Shown here: in pieces, positions 1 through 8,135 of the stretch | Layout of the letters: every line of letters starts with the position of its first letter | Position numbering within the stretch: position 1 is the stretch's first letter | Origin: Actinoplanes regularis | GTDB lineage: Bacteria > Actinomycetota > Actinomycetes > Mycobacteriales > Micromonosporaceae | Direction of reading: 5' to 3' | NCBI RefSeq assembly: GCF_900188005.1 | Contig: NZ_FZNR01000026.1 | Span: 1 to 64,000, forward strand | Length of the DNA stretch: 64,000 bases | Notes under the pieces: generated by a model | What the model saw: the letters and a program-made list of their open reading frames with translations, nothing else | Told to the model about the DNA's origin: nothing | Database searches by the model: none | Position numbers and translations under genes: made by a program

Positions 1-192
1 GGGGCCCGGCCGCTGCGCCGCACGATCCAGCGGGAGCTGGAGGACACCCTGTCCGAGCAGATCCTCTTCAACGAGCTGCGCCCCGGCCAGATCGTGGTGG
101 TGGACTGCGAGGGCGACCCGGCCAACGTCGAGAAGTCCAAGCTGGTCTTCCGCAGCGCGGAGAAGAGCGCCCCGGTGCCGGCCGGCGAGTAG
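1..192 (+). CDS. clpC: ATP-dependent Clp protease ATPase subunit ClpC, C-terminal end (partial)
   Basis: The first 63 codons are open from the left edge to TAG at 190-192. They read GARPLRRTIQRELED followed by LRPGQIVVV, which matches the C-terminal small D2 subdomain of ClpC, where the conserved GARPLRR arginine finger (sensor 2) and the following helix close the AAA+ ring. The extreme C-terminus is polar and degenerate (SAEKSAPVPAGE), as in actinobacterial ClpC. ClpC unfolds substrates for the ClpP1P2 peptidase in the cytoplasm. Most of the gene lies left of the window. A strong hairpin follows directly. The family is certain, though ClpB cannot be excluded with full rigour from 63 residues; the RPGQIVVV wording favours ClpC. 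Confidence 0.9.
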   Translation, partial: GARPLRRTIQRELEDTLSEQILFNELRPGQIVVVDCEGDPANVEKSKLVFRSAEKSAPVPAGE

Positions 193-200
193 GAACCGCG

Positions 201-231
201 GAGCCCGTACGACCCCGGGTCGTACGGGCTC
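201..231. terminator. Perfect 15-bp hairpin between convergent genes
   Basis: Arms GAGCCCGTACGACCC (201-215) and GGGTCGTACGGGCTC (217-231) are perfect complements around a single central base. The hairpin sits between the clpC stop and the stop of the convergent reductase gene, so it can serve both directions. There is no U-tract, which is normal for actinobacterial terminators. Confidence 0.75.
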
Positions 232-241
232 CCCGGTGGCG

Positions 242-979
242 TCAGCGGGCGGCGAGCCATTCCCGGTACGACGTCTTCGCGATGACCGCGCCCTCCCTGG
301 CGATGATCACGTCGCCGGGGACGGCGGCGAACATGCCCGCGGCCGGGTCGGTGACGACGGCACGCTCGTCGCCCTCGGCCTCCAGGGTGATGCGGCCCAG
401 TTCGTCGAGGGTGAAGACCTCCGGCCCGGCGATGTCCCGGACGCCGTTGAGCGGGGCGCCGGTGCTGACCTCGGCGACCGCCCGCGCGACGTCGGCGGCG
501 GCCATCGGCTGGATCGGGGTGGCCGGCAGCCGGACCGTGCCGGCGTCGCCCGTCCAGGCGAGCACCGCGTCGACGAACTCGAAGAACTGGGTGGCGCGGA
601 CGATCGACCACGGGATCGGACCGCTCTTCAGGATCTCCTCCTGCAGCACCTTGGCCCGGTAGTAGACCAGGTCGGGGACCAGGTCGGCACCGACGATCGA
701 CAGCACGACCGCGTGGCCGACCCCGGCGTCCTTCGCGGCGTCGAGCAGGTTGTTCATGGTGGTACGGAAGAAGGCGGGGGACGCCTCGTCGAAGGTCGGC
801 GAGTTGGTCAGGTTGACCACGACGTCCGTCCCGGCCAGCGCCGCCGCCAGCCCCTCGCCGCTGAGCAGGTCCAGGCCGGTCGAGGGGGAGTGCGGGACGG
901 CCTCGTGCCCGCCCGCGTTCAGTAGCGCGACGACCTGCGAGCCGATCAGCCCGGTGCCCCCGATGACGGCGATCTTCAT
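242..979 (-). CDS. NmrA-like / atypical SDR NAD(P)-binding protein
   Basis: This is a 245-residue protein with an N-terminal Rossmann fold beginning MKIAVIGGTGLIGS, where the dinucleotide loop GGTGLIG is at residues 7-13. A YYRAK motif sits at about 106-110. The size and the lack of a classical Ser-Tyr-Lys spacing fit the atypical SDR-a5/NmrA group, whose members are NAD(P)H sensors or oxidoreductases acting on small molecules; the substrate cannot be told. The start at 979 was chosen because AGAGG lies just upstream and the Rossmann strand begins immediately. An upstream in-frame extension would add about 29 unconserved residues. The gene is monocistronic and convergent to clpC. Confidence 0.85.
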   Translation of the reverse strand: MKIAVIGGTGLIGSQVVALLNAGGHEAVPHSPSTGLDLLSGEGLAAALAGTDVVVNLTNSPTFDEASPAFFRTTMNNLLDAAKDAGVGHAVVLSIVGADLVPDLVYYRAKVLQEEILKSGPIPWSIVRATQFFEFVDAVLAWTGDAGTVRLPATPIQPMAAADVARAVAEVSTGAPLNGVRDIAGPEVFTLDELGRITLEAEGDERAVVTDPAAGMFAAVPGDVIIAREGAVIAKTSYREWLAAR

Positions 980-1123
980 GGCCTTGCCTCTCGTTGTGGT
1001 CTGCCGGCCGGCAGCCGTGACCAGGCCGCCCTGGGATCTGTGAACCTTCGCTAAGAAGCGTCCCACCTGCGCTTTCGTTGCTCCTGGAAAAATCTTCCTA
1101 GGGCGCGACTACGCTTTCGGGAG

Positions 1124-3010
1124 ATGGTTCCGAGACATGCGATACCGATTTCGGGCGTACGTATACGTCCGAGATCGCGTGTCGTCCTGGTTTCGATGAT
1201 CACGGTGACCGTTCTCGGGGTGTTCGTCGCGTTGCAACCGGCCCGGATGCTGTTGTTCGGGATACTGGCGATCGGACCCCCGCTTGCGGTGACCTCGGCC
1301 GCTCCCTTGGGCGTGCTTCTGGTCGGCGGATACGCACTTGCCGCCGCTTTCGCCATCTCGACCTGGCAGGGCCTGTACGGCACCGCCGACCAGGTGCTGC
1401 GGCTAATGGTCGTGGTCGCCATCACCGTGATCAGCTGTGGTCTGGCCCGTTATCACCAGCGGCTGCTGCAGGTGTCGATCGAGGCGACGTGGGAGCGGGA
1501 GATGCTGGCCGCCGTCGCCGAGCAGTCCTCTGACGCGATCATCACGAGCACCCTGGACGGCGTCGTTCTAGCCTGGAACAGCGCTGCGCAACGGATGTAC
1601 GGCTGGTCCGCGAGTGAGGTGATCGGCCACCGGCTGACGGACATCCTGCCGCCCGGGCGGGAGGCCGCCGTCGATGAGGCGCTGGCACAGCTCGCCGCCG
1701 GCGGGGAAGTGCACCTCGAGGAGACTGCCAGACTGCACAAGGACGGCACGCCGATCCTGGTGTCGGTCACGGTCTGGCCGATCCGCGACCAGAACGGCGT
1801 TGTGGTCGCCGGGGCCGCCACCGAACGTGACATCACCGAGAAGAAGCGCCGGGAGGCCGAGGAGAGGGCGGTCCGGGAACGTTCCTCGCGCGCCGCCAAG
1901 CTGGAGAGTCTCGGCCAACTCGCCGGGGGTATCGCGCACGACTTCAACAACCTGCTCGCGATCATCCTCAACTACGCTGATTTCCTCGCCGACCAGGTCA
2001 CCGGCGAGGGGGCCGACGACCTGGTGCGCATCCGGAAAGCGGCCGAGCGGGCCAAGTCGCTGACCGCGCAACTGCTGGTGTTCGCCAAGCGGGAGCCCAC
2101 CCAGGTGGAGATCATCGACCTGAACCAGGTGGTCACCGAGGCCACTGAGCTGCTCAGTCGCACCATCGGGAAGAACGTCGAGCTGGTCTGTCGGCCGGCG
2201 ACCGGGGAGACGCTGGTCCGCGCCAACCGGGGGCGTCTCGATCAGATCCTGCTCAACCTGGTGATCAACGCGCGGGACGCGATGCCGGACGGCGGCGTGG
2301 TGGTGGTCGGGACCGACAGCGTGGAGCTCGGCGACAGCCTGACGGACCCGCTGCCGCGCGGCCGCTACGCCCGGCTCACGGTCAGCGACACCGGCTGCGG
2401 AATGACCCCCGAGGTGCGCGAACGGCTCTTCGAGCCGTTCTTCACCACCAAGCCCAGCGATCGGGGCACCGGACTGGGGCTGGCCACCGTCTACGGCATC
2501 GTCGGCGACGCGGGCGGGACGATCGGCGTCGACTCGACGCCGGGGGTCGGCACGACGTTCCGCATCCTGCTGCCCTTGGCCGTGGCGTCGGACGGGACGC
2601 CAAAAGACGAGGCCGCGCGTGAGCCGGCTCAGGGCCACGGCGAGTTGATCATGGTGGTCGAGGACGATGAGCACGTGCAGGATGTGGTGCTCCGGATCCT
2701 GCGGAAGAACGGCTACCGGGCGGCTGCCCTCGGCGAGGAATCGCTGGCCGGCATGGACCTGAACGAGGTCGCGCTGGTGGTCACCGACACCCTGATGCGC
2801 GGCTGCTCCGGCCCGGCCCTCGCCGAGCGCCTGCGGCTGCGGCGCCCCGACCTGCGGGTGCTGTACATGTCCGGCTACGGCGGCGCCGAGGTGCGCCGCA
2901 TGCACGGCATCGACCAGGAGACCCCGATCCTGCAGAAGCCGTTCACGTCCGTCGAACTGCTCACGGTGGTCGGTGAAGTGCTGGCGGCGGCTCACGCCAA
3001 TGGGGCTTGA
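1124..3010 (+). CDS. Membrane PAS-domain hybrid histidine kinase with C-terminal receiver
   Basis: The protein has 628 residues. Two or three hydrophobic segments lie within residues 20-110, followed by a PAS domain (about 125-240) for small-ligand or redox sensing. The HisKA helix GGIAHDFNNLL contains the likely phospho-accepting His272. The HATPase domain has its N-box near 377-391, G1 box DTGCGM at 422-427 and G2 GTGLGL near 448. The C-terminal receiver (about 508-625) has acidic Asp514/Asp515, the likely phospho-acceptor Asp555 (VVTD) and Lys605. There is no DNA-binding domain, so a separate output partner must exist; none is adjacent. GGGAG abuts the ATG at 1124 with no spacer, so the exact start is uncertain and the mRNA could be leaderless. 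Receiver-fused kinases of this type often act in phosphorelays. Confidence 0.88.
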   Translation: MVPRHAIPISGVRIRPRSRVVLVSMITVTVLGVFVALQPARMLLFGILAIGPPLAVTSAAPLGVLLVGGYALAAAFAISTWQGLYGTADQVLRLMVVVAITVISCGLARYHQRLLQVSIEATWEREMLAAVAEQSSDAIITSTLDGVVLAWNSAAQRMYGWSASEVIGHRLTDILPPGREAAVDEALAQLAAGGEVHLEETARLHKDGTPILVSVTVWPIRDQNGVVVAGAATERDITEKKRREAEERAVRERSSRAAKLESLGQLAGGIAHDFNNLLAIILNYADFLADQVTGEGADDLVRIRKAAERAKSLTAQLLVFAKREPTQVEIIDLNQVVTEATELLSRTIGKNVELVCRPATGETLVRANRGRLDQILLNLVINARDAMPDGGVVVVGTDSVELGDSLTDPLPRGRYARLTVSDTGCGMTPEVRERLFEPFFTTKPSDRGTGLGLATVYGIVGDAGGTIGVDSTPGVGTTFRILLPLAVASDGTPKDEAAREPAQGHGELIMVVEDDEHVQDVVLRILRKNGYRAAALGEESLAGMDLNEVALVVTDTLMRGCSGPALAERLRLRRPDLRVLYMSGYGGAEVRRMHGIDQETPILQKPFTSVELLTVVGEVLAAAHANGA

Positions 3011-3023
3011 CGGACACCCGGTG

Positions 3024-3053
3024 TTGACATTGGCTCCCGGGGCCGGGTGTACT
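3024..3053 (+). promoter_or_regulatory. Putative sigma-70-type promoter of the DivIVA gene
   Basis: A perfect -35 TTGACA (3024-3029) is followed 18 nt later by TGTACT (3048-3053), a 4/6 match to the -10 consensus. It lies about 80 bp before the divIVA-like start codon. Confidence 0.4.
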
Positions 3054-3135
3054 GCCTGACGACGTTGACCTGGTCGATCCGATCAGCGGCGTTCCACCCA
3101 TCTTGTGGGAACGTGCACAGGAAGGCAGGTGTGCC

Positions 3136-3729
3136 GTGCCACTCACCCCGGCCGAGGTCCACAGCGCCGCGTTCCGGCGGCCCCGCCCCGGCGGGCTCGG
3201 CTACCACGAGGACGACGTCGACGCGTTCCTGGACGATGTGGCCGACGAGATGCTCCGCCTGGCGGCGGAGAATCGCACGCTGAGTGACCGGCTCACCCAT
3301 GAGGACCTAGCCGAACGGATCCGCCGGCTGGAGGTGGAATGCCTGCGTTCCCAGGAGCACGCCCTCGCCCTGCAGGCCGAGTTGGAGCAGCTCCGCGCTG
3401 CGCAGGCCCCGGTCAGATTGGACGATCCGCGCATGCTGGAGGTGGCGCGGCGCAACGCGGACGAGTATGTCGCCGAGGCCCGCCGCGAGGCCGAGGCCCT
3501 GGTGGAGCACGCCACCACCAAGGCCGGTCAGCTCGTGAGCGAGGCCCAGCTGCGGGCCTCGACGATCGTCGCCGACGCGCGGCACGCGCACGCCGAGGCG
3601 GTTTCCGGCATCGAGGCGCAGCGGGCCGCCGCTCTGGATGAGATCGGTGAGCTGACGGAGCTGGTCGAGCGCCGGCGGACGGAGATCGCCGAGGCGATCT
3701 CCGGGCGCCTACGGGATCTCACCGGCTGA
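3136..3729 (+). CDS. DivIVA/Wag31-family coiled-coil protein
   Basis: The protein has 197 residues. It opens with MPLTPAEVHSAAF and a GYHEDDVDAFLD motif (about residues 1-40). This is the membrane-curvature-binding DivIVA domain, in which DEDEVDxFLD-type motifs are diagnostic. The rest is a long, charged, Ala/Glu/Arg-rich coiled coil (about 45-190). Family members sit at cell poles or septa and recruit cell-wall or chromosome-segregation machinery. This one is shorter than canonical Wag31 and is probably an accessory paralogue. GTG at 3136 was chosen because it puts the conserved PLTP right after Met and follows an AGGAAGG-rich ribosome site; an in-frame ATG at 3103 would add 11 unconserved residues. 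It has its own promoter and no operon partner. Confidence 0.82.
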   Translation: MPLTPAEVHSAAFRRPRPGGLGYHEDDVDAFLDDVADEMLRLAAENRTLSDRLTHEDLAERIRRLEVECLRSQEHALALQAELEQLRAAQAPVRLDDPRMLEVARRNADEYVAEARREAEALVEHATTKAGQLVSEAQLRASTIVADARHAHAEAVSGIEAQRAAALDEIGELTELVERRRTEIAEAISGRLRDLTG

Positions 3730-3787
3730 CCGGCGCGCGGCCGTTTCTCGGATATCAACGCTTGATCAGGTCCGACATAGTGGCGGT

Positions 3788-4723
3788 ATGACTGCGTACC
3801 CGCGCCTCGCCGCCGCGATCGCCGCCTCGGCCCTCGTCGTCGCCGTGTCGTCCCCCGCCCTGGCTGCGCCGGCCTACCCGGCCCCGCACGGCCGCTGCGT
3901 GGACCAGGTGGGCGTGCTCGGCGCCGAGCTGTGCGACCGGGTGACCGGCGTGCTGCGCGCCGACGAGCGGGTCACCACCGACGAGATCGCGGTCGCCGTC
4001 GTGCCGACCACCGGCGACGCGACCATCGAGGAGTGGAGCACCGGGCTGTTCAACCGGTGGCGGGTGGGCAAGGCCGGCAAGAACAACGGCGTGCTGCTGG
4101 TGGTCGCGGTCGACGATCACAAGGTACGTCTGGAGACCGGAACCGGGATGGCGCGGCGTCTCGACGACACGGCCGCCGCCGGCATCGTCGACGACGTGAT
4201 CACCCCGGAGCTCGCCGACGAGCGGTATGCCGACGGCATCCTGCGTGGGCTCGACGAGGTCCGCCGCCACATCGGTCACAAGATCGCGACCGGTGCCGAG
4301 CTGGCCGGCCTCGCGCCCGCCGAGGCCGGCGGCACCGACCTCGCCGGGACCGAGGACATTTCGCTGTACGACGATGAGGTCTCCGGCGGCAGTGGCGCAC
4401 CCTCCTGGCTGCCGGTGGCCGGGCTCGCCCTCGTCGGCCTGATCGGCATCGGTCTGCTGAGCGCCCGGTCCCGGCGGGCCCCCGCGCCGGCCGGCGCCAA
4501 GGGCCCCCGGGTGCGTGGCTGGGCCGATCACCCCCACCACCCCGCCGACCGCTCCCACGCCGCGGACGGCGCTGCCGCGTCGGCCGGCTTTCTCGCCGCC
4601 AGCACGTACGACTCGTTCTCCTCCAGCGGCTCTTCGTCCAGCGATTCCTCGTCCAGCTCCAGCAGCTCTTCCGACTTCGGCGGTGGCTTCTCCGACGGCG
4701 GCGGCGGCTCCGGCAGCTGGTGA
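3788..4723 (+). CDS. TPM-domain secreted/membrane protein with Gly/Ser-rich tail (YgcG-like)
   Basis: The 311-residue protein carries a signal peptide (about 1-26, ending ALA-A), then a TPM domain (about 35-165) with the typical DEIAVAVVPTTG and NNGVLLVVA strands. A transmembrane helix lies around 205-228. The C-terminus is an extreme low-complexity tail of serines followed by DFGGGFSDGGGGSGSW, the usual ending of YgcG/TPM proteins. The TPM domain is outside the membrane and has been linked to photosystem II repair in plants and to phosphatase activity; the bacterial role is unclear. The ribosome-binding site is weak. The poly-Ser stretch at the DNA level is a run of tcc/agc codons near 4617-4672. 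Confidence 0.85.
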   Translation: MTAYPRLAAAIAASALVVAVSSPALAAPAYPAPHGRCVDQVGVLGAELCDRVTGVLRADERVTTDEIAVAVVPTTGDATIEEWSTGLFNRWRVGKAGKNNGVLLVVAVDDHKVRLETGTGMARRLDDTAAAGIVDDVITPELADERYADGILRGLDEVRRHIGHKIATGAELAGLAPAEAGGTDLAGTEDISLYDDEVSGGSGAPSWLPVAGLALVGLIGIGLLSARSRRAPAPAGAKGPRVRGWADHPHHPADRSHAADGAAASAGFLAASTYDSFSSSGSSSSDSSSSSSSSSDFGGGFSDGGGGSGSW

Positions 4724-4759
4724 ACCGGCCCGGACCCTGGGCCGGACGAAGCGTCTCGA

Positions 4760-5212
4760 TCAGTCGCCGGACGGGCGACCGGCGAGATCCTTGCCGACGA
4801 ACCGTTCGAGAAGATCTCGCAGTACGTTCTGCTCGGCGTCGCTCATCCAGCCGAACAGCTCCGCGGAGACCTGACGGGCGATGCCGGTAGCGGCGACGAG
4901 TCGTCGGTGACCGGCCTCGGTGAGCACGACGACCCGTGCCCTGCGGTCGTGCGGCACCGGTTCGCGGGTGACCAGGCCGAGCCGTTCGAGATCGTCGACG
5001 GCGCGCAGCATCACCGATTTGTCGCTGTGCAGTTCGACGATCAGGCGCGCCTGTGTCGCGGGGCCGATGCGGGCGAGCGTGCTCAGCACGCCGAACAGGC
5101 GGCCGTCGAGATCCAGATCCCGGAGCGCGTGGGCGAACGTGTTGGTGGCCCGTTTGTGGGCCAGGGCCAGCAGGCGGCCGATGTCGGTGCCGACGGTGTC
5201 TGGATCACGCAC
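4760..5212 (-). CDS. MarR-family transcriptional regulator
   Basis: The protein has 150 residues from GTG at 5212; a TTG at 5230 would add six. It shows the MarR winged-helix layout: N-terminal dimerisation helix, recognition region ATQARLIVELHSDKSVMLRAVDDLE, wing LVTREPVPHDRRARVVVLTEAG, and a C-terminal helix for dimerisation. Such proteins repress neighbouring genes and release on binding aromatic ligands or on oxidation. The only cysteine-free core argues against a thiol-switch OhrR type. It is divergent from the DUF1772 gene, with nested palindromes in the shared upstream region, so autoregulation and control of that neighbour are likely. Confidence 0.88.
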   Translation of the reverse strand: MRDPDTVGTDIGRLLALAHKRATNTFAHALRDLDLDGRLFGVLSTLARIGPATQARLIVELHSDKSVMLRAVDDLERLGLVTREPVPHDRRARVVVLTEAGHRRLVAATGIARQVSAELFGWMSDAEQNVLRDLLERFVGKDLAGRPSGD

Positions 5213-5231
5213 GACGCCGAGTCTACTCAAA

Positions 5232-5259
5232 CGAGATAGTCTCGCGAGAGAATTTCTCG
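5232..5259. promoter_or_regulatory. Nested CGAGA/TCTCG palindromes, probable MarR operator
   Basis: The half-sites run CGAGA (5232-5236), tag, TCTCG (5240-5244), CGAGA (5245-5249), gaatt, TCTCG (5255-5259). This gives three overlapping dyads: CGAGA-n3-TCTCG, TCTCGCGAGA and CGAGA-n5-TCTCG. The element lies between the divergent marR and DUF1772 genes, 20 bp from the regulator start and 80 bp from the other. Confidence 0.6.
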
Positions 5260-5338
5260 ACGGAGAAGATTGCGCTACGGTGTGCCTGACGGGACGACTG
5301 ACGTGGTTCGGCTGTCCGGCAGAGGGGGAGGGGCGACG

Positions 5339-6007
5339 ATGGAAGGGTTGAGCCGATGGGTGCTGTCACGCCGCCGGAGGCGGCAGAGCGCGATGGCTGG
5401 TGCGGAGTCCACGAACCTTCGCCGGGCCGGTGAGGCGGTGCTCGGTGTCGGTTCCTACCTGGTCAACGCCGGTGGTCACCGCGCCGGTCGCCTCGCGCGA
5501 GGGGTCGCCCTGTTGTCCACCGGGTTGCTCGCCGGCGCCTTCGCCTACGCGGTGGTCTCGGTCGTGCCGACCTTCAAGGCGGTTCCGCTCGACGTCCACC
5601 TGCAATTCCGTACCGCTCTCATGCACATGAACGGCATCTTCATGCAGGCGCTGATGGCGGTCAGCCTGCTCAGCTCGTTCTGGCTCGCGATCACCCTGCG
5701 CGGCGCCGCCCGCGGGTACGCCGCCGGAGCCGGCTCGCTGGCGCTCACGTCGCTGCTGGTCACCCGATTCGGCAACGTGCCGATCAACGGCAGGATCAAG
5801 ACGTGGTCGGCGAGTTCGCTGCCGCTTGACCACGCCGAACTTCTCCAGCGGTGGGAGATCTACCACTACCTCCGCACGGCCACGGCAATCGCCGCGTTCC
5901 TTCTGCTGATCGTCCTTATCGACAGGGCAGGGGCGGTCCGGCGCGTCGGAGTGTCGGAAAGCCATCGCGCGTCTGGTCCACAGGGTCCGGTCGTGACTAC
6001 GGTGTGA
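5339..6007 (+). CDS. DUF1772 (anthrone oxygenase-like) membrane protein
   Basis: The 222-residue protein has four hydrophobic segments (about 50-72, 85-110, 120-145, 185-205). It carries the DUF1772 signature FGNVPINGRI followed by LPLDHAELLQRWEIYHYLRT. Family members include the fungal anthrone oxygenase-like proteins and many bacterial membrane proteins under TetR or MarR control; the reaction of the bacterial members is not established. The start at ATG 5339 follows a run of GGGGGAGGGG eight bases upstream. A start at 5270 would be possible but reads through the operator-proximal leader. It is divergent from the marR gene, which probably represses it. Confidence 0.83.
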   Translation: MEGLSRWVLSRRRRRQSAMAGAESTNLRRAGEAVLGVGSYLVNAGGHRAGRLARGVALLSTGLLAGAFAYAVVSVVPTFKAVPLDVHLQFRTALMHMNGIFMQALMAVSLLSSFWLAITLRGAARGYAAGAGSLALTSLLVTRFGNVPINGRIKTWSASSLPLDHAELLQRWEIYHYLRTATAIAAFLLLIVLIDRAGAVRRVGVSESHRASGPQGPVVTTV

Positions 6008-6141
6008 CCAGCCGTTCATGCTCGGACCGCCGGCCCGGGTCCGGTCGCCGGCGGCGCCCGGGTCGGCCCGCATGCCGCGGGCTCCCGGAGCGGCGCGCCG
6101 GCTCCTGACCTGTTCCGGTCCTCTGTTCGGCTTCGGTCTTT

Positions 6142-6366
6142 CTGGTCAGCTCCGGCCGGGGTGGGTCCGGCGGGCGCGTGACGGGAGTTGGGCGCCGGCC
6201 GGGGTGAGGTGGTTTGCTGGTCAGCCCCGGCTGGGGTGGGTCCGGCGGGCGCGTGGCGGCAGTTGGGTGCCGGCCGGGGTGAGGTGGTTTGCTGGTCAGC
6301 CCCGGCTGGGGTGGGTCCGGCGGGCGCGTGGCGGGAGTTGGATGCCGGCCAGGGTGCGGGTGGCCG
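6142..6366. repeat. 75-bp tandem repeat, three copies
   Basis: Three head-to-tail copies of a 75-bp unit start at 6142, 6217 and 6292, each beginning ctggtcagc. Copies two and three are nearly identical; the first is diverged. The third copy overlaps the 3' end of the gene on the minus strand (stop at 6296) and the rest lies beyond the stop. The unit is 25 codons long, so it leaves long open frames on both strands. Confidence 0.9.
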
Positions 6367-7096
6367 CCGGTCCGCGTGGCCGCCGGGGACGAGGGAGCAC
6401 CGGGACCGGAGAGTGCTCCAACCGCGGTTCGTCCGAAGGCTCCTGTGCGGGCTTTTCCGGAAGCTCTTCTGCGGGCGCTTCCAGGACTTCGCGTGAGAGC
6501 TTCTCGGGAAGTTCCTGTGCGGGCTCCTGCGAGAGTTCGTCCGAGGACTCTTCCGAAGGCTCGTCCGACGGTGTGGGCTGCGGGCGGACCTGGAGTTCGA
6601 TGGTCTCCCGGGTCCGGACCTCGGCCTCCGCGAGCGGCGCGGCGAGCAGGAACGCGTCGGGCAGTGCCGGCGGTGCCTCCGCTCCGGCCGGCTCCGGGGT
6701 GGCGAGCAGCTTCGCCCCGCCGAGATTCGCGGCGGCGAACAGCGCGCTGACCGCGGCCAGCACCGGTGACTCGCTGATCGACGTGGCGACCAGGGTCACG
6801 GTCGCCGCCGCGGCGGCCAGCGCGGTCACGGCGCCGGCCTGACGGATCCGCTGGGTGTTCCGGGCGCCGATGAGGAACGCGGCGGCCGCGGCGGCCGAGC
6901 CGAGTACGGCGGAGACCACCCATACGGTGGCGAGGGGCCAGAGCGGACCGAGCGGATCGTCCCCGCTGGAGAGGAAGAAGAGCACGAACGGCGCTCCGAC
7001 CAGCGCTGTCATCAGGAACACGACCGCGTCGACGGTGAGCACGATGGCCCCGCCGGTGATCGCGTCCATCCGGCGTGCCCAACTGATGTCAGCCAT
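6296..7096 (-). CDS. Four-helix membrane protein with acidic Pro/Glu-rich tail, unknown function
   Basis: The 266-residue protein has four hydrophobic helices in residues 10-130 (for example VLTVDAVVFLMTALVGAPFV). A cytosolic tail follows, made of short acidic repeats such as PSEESSDELSQEPAQELPEK (about 165-220), then an Arg/Pro-rich C-terminus. I do not recognise a family. ATG at 7096 was chosen because GGGGAGG lies seven bases upstream; the TTG two codons earlier has nothing. The last 20 or so codons lie inside a 75-bp tandem repeat, so the C-terminal end is probably recent and variable between strains. Confidence 0.6.
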   Translation of the reverse strand: MADISWARRMDAITGGAIVLTVDAVVFLMTALVGAPFVLFFLSSGDDPLGPLWPLATVWVVSAVLGSAAAAAAFLIGARNTQRIRQAGAVTALAAAAATVTLVATSISESPVLAAVSALFAAANLGGAKLLATPEPAGAEAPPALPDAFLLAAPLAEAEVRTRETIELQVRPQPTPSDEPSEESSDELSQEPAQELPEKLSREVLEAPAEELPEKPAQEPSDEPRLEHSPVPVLPRPRRPRGPAATRTLAGIQLPPRARRTHPSRG

Positions 7097-7541
7097 TCGC
7101 AAACCTCCCCGTGAGCTTTGATCAGGGACCGTACCTTATCGATCCGATAACGGGTCAATAAGGTCTGGGCCACGACTTTCGTGCGGCAGGGGGTGATCTT
7201 CACTCCCCGCAACGGATCGACTTCCTTGAGTGCGATCGGGGGTAGGTCAGGTCCCGGACAGGCGGCTGTCCCGAGACGGCAGGACGGCCTGTTGATCGCC
7301 GGATCCGACGCTCACGGCCAGCGGGAAGCCCACGACCAGGGGCCCCGGGCGATAACCCGCGACGCGGCTGGCCCCTGGCGTCCTGTCAGGGCGGCCGAGG
7401 TCGCTCCGGGATCCAGGGGTGGTAACGGGACGGCGGACAGCACTCCGGGGCCGGCCGTGGAGGGGTGATGTCACGGGGCGTGGCCGAGAGGCCTGGCCAG
7501 TGAGCTCCATCGGTCGTACCGAGAAATTTGGATTTTGAAGT
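7097..7541. other. Intergenic region without a convincing gene
   Basis: These 445 bp separate two minus-strand genes. Open frames here are short and lack domain-like sequence. There is a 9-bp inverted repeat CCAGGGGCC (7336-7344) / GGCCCCTGG (7380-7388) with a GC-rich loop, a possible terminator for the gene to its right. The stretch just left of it (7103-7165) is locally AT-richer and probably carries the promoter of the membrane protein gene. Confidence 0.5.
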
Positions 7542-8135
7542 TTATTGCTGGTTGCCGTATGCGTTCTGGGTGGCGCGGGTGCGGGTGTCCTGGATCGCGG
7601 CGGCGACCGTGGCGTACAGAGCCGCGCCCGAGCCGACCCCCGCGATAAGCCCGACCGTGCCGTCGGAGGCGCCGAGCGCGTGGGCGAGGAAGCCGGCCAC
7701 CCCGAGCGCGGTCATCGCGGTGCCCAGCCAGTTGTAGAGCGGCATTCGCCAGGCCCTCGCCAGCGGGAAGAAGTGCACACCGACCACCACGGCAACCCAG
7801 GCGACGCCCACCTCCGGGGCGTCCAGCATCTGGTTGATCACGTAGAGCCCGCCGAACAGCGCGACGATCTCGCCGGCGACCGTGTAGAGGTACCGCCGGT
7901 CGGTGAACCCGGCGACGTCGCCCTGCCGGGGTGCCGGCGCTGAGGGGGCCACCCGGAAGAGCGTCACGAGCAGCGCGATCGCGACCACGGCCCCGGCGAT
8001 CCGGATTACTGTCGGCCAGGGGCTCGGCAGGCCCCCGCTGTTGGCCATCACGAACCCCGTGCCGAAGCCGAGTGCGACCAGCGAGCCGACCACCAGCCCG
8101 CTGAGCCGCCGTCCATCGTTGTCTGTCCCTGTCAT
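7542..8135 (-). CDS. Multi-pass integral membrane protein, unknown function
   Basis: The 197-residue protein has about six hydrophobic segments. Its first helix has LVVGSLVALGFGTGFVMANS, and it contains the loop WRMPLYNWLGTAMT. It ends in a short polar tail. I recognise no named family. The ATG at 8135 overlaps the stop of the upstream DUF2236 gene (ATGA, 8132-8135), so the two are cotranscribed and translationally coupled. AGGA eight bases upstream supports the start. Confidence 0.65.
   Translation of the reverse strand: MTGTDNDGRRLSGLVVGSLVALGFGTGFVMANSGGLPSPWPTVIRIAGAVVAIALLVTLFRVAPSAPAPRQGDVAGFTDRRYLYTVAGEIVALFGGLYVINQMLDAPEVGVAWVAVVVGVHFFPLARAWRMPLYNWLGTAMTALGVAGFLAHALGASDGTVGLIAGVGSGAALYATVAAAIQDTRTRATQNAYGNQQ

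Noticed and set aside
7470..7500. GTGGCCGAGAGGC, which resembles the D-arm of a serine tRNA
   Set aside because: The rest of a cloverleaf (acceptor pairing, anticodon arm, TTC loop) is not present around it. Taken as coincidence.
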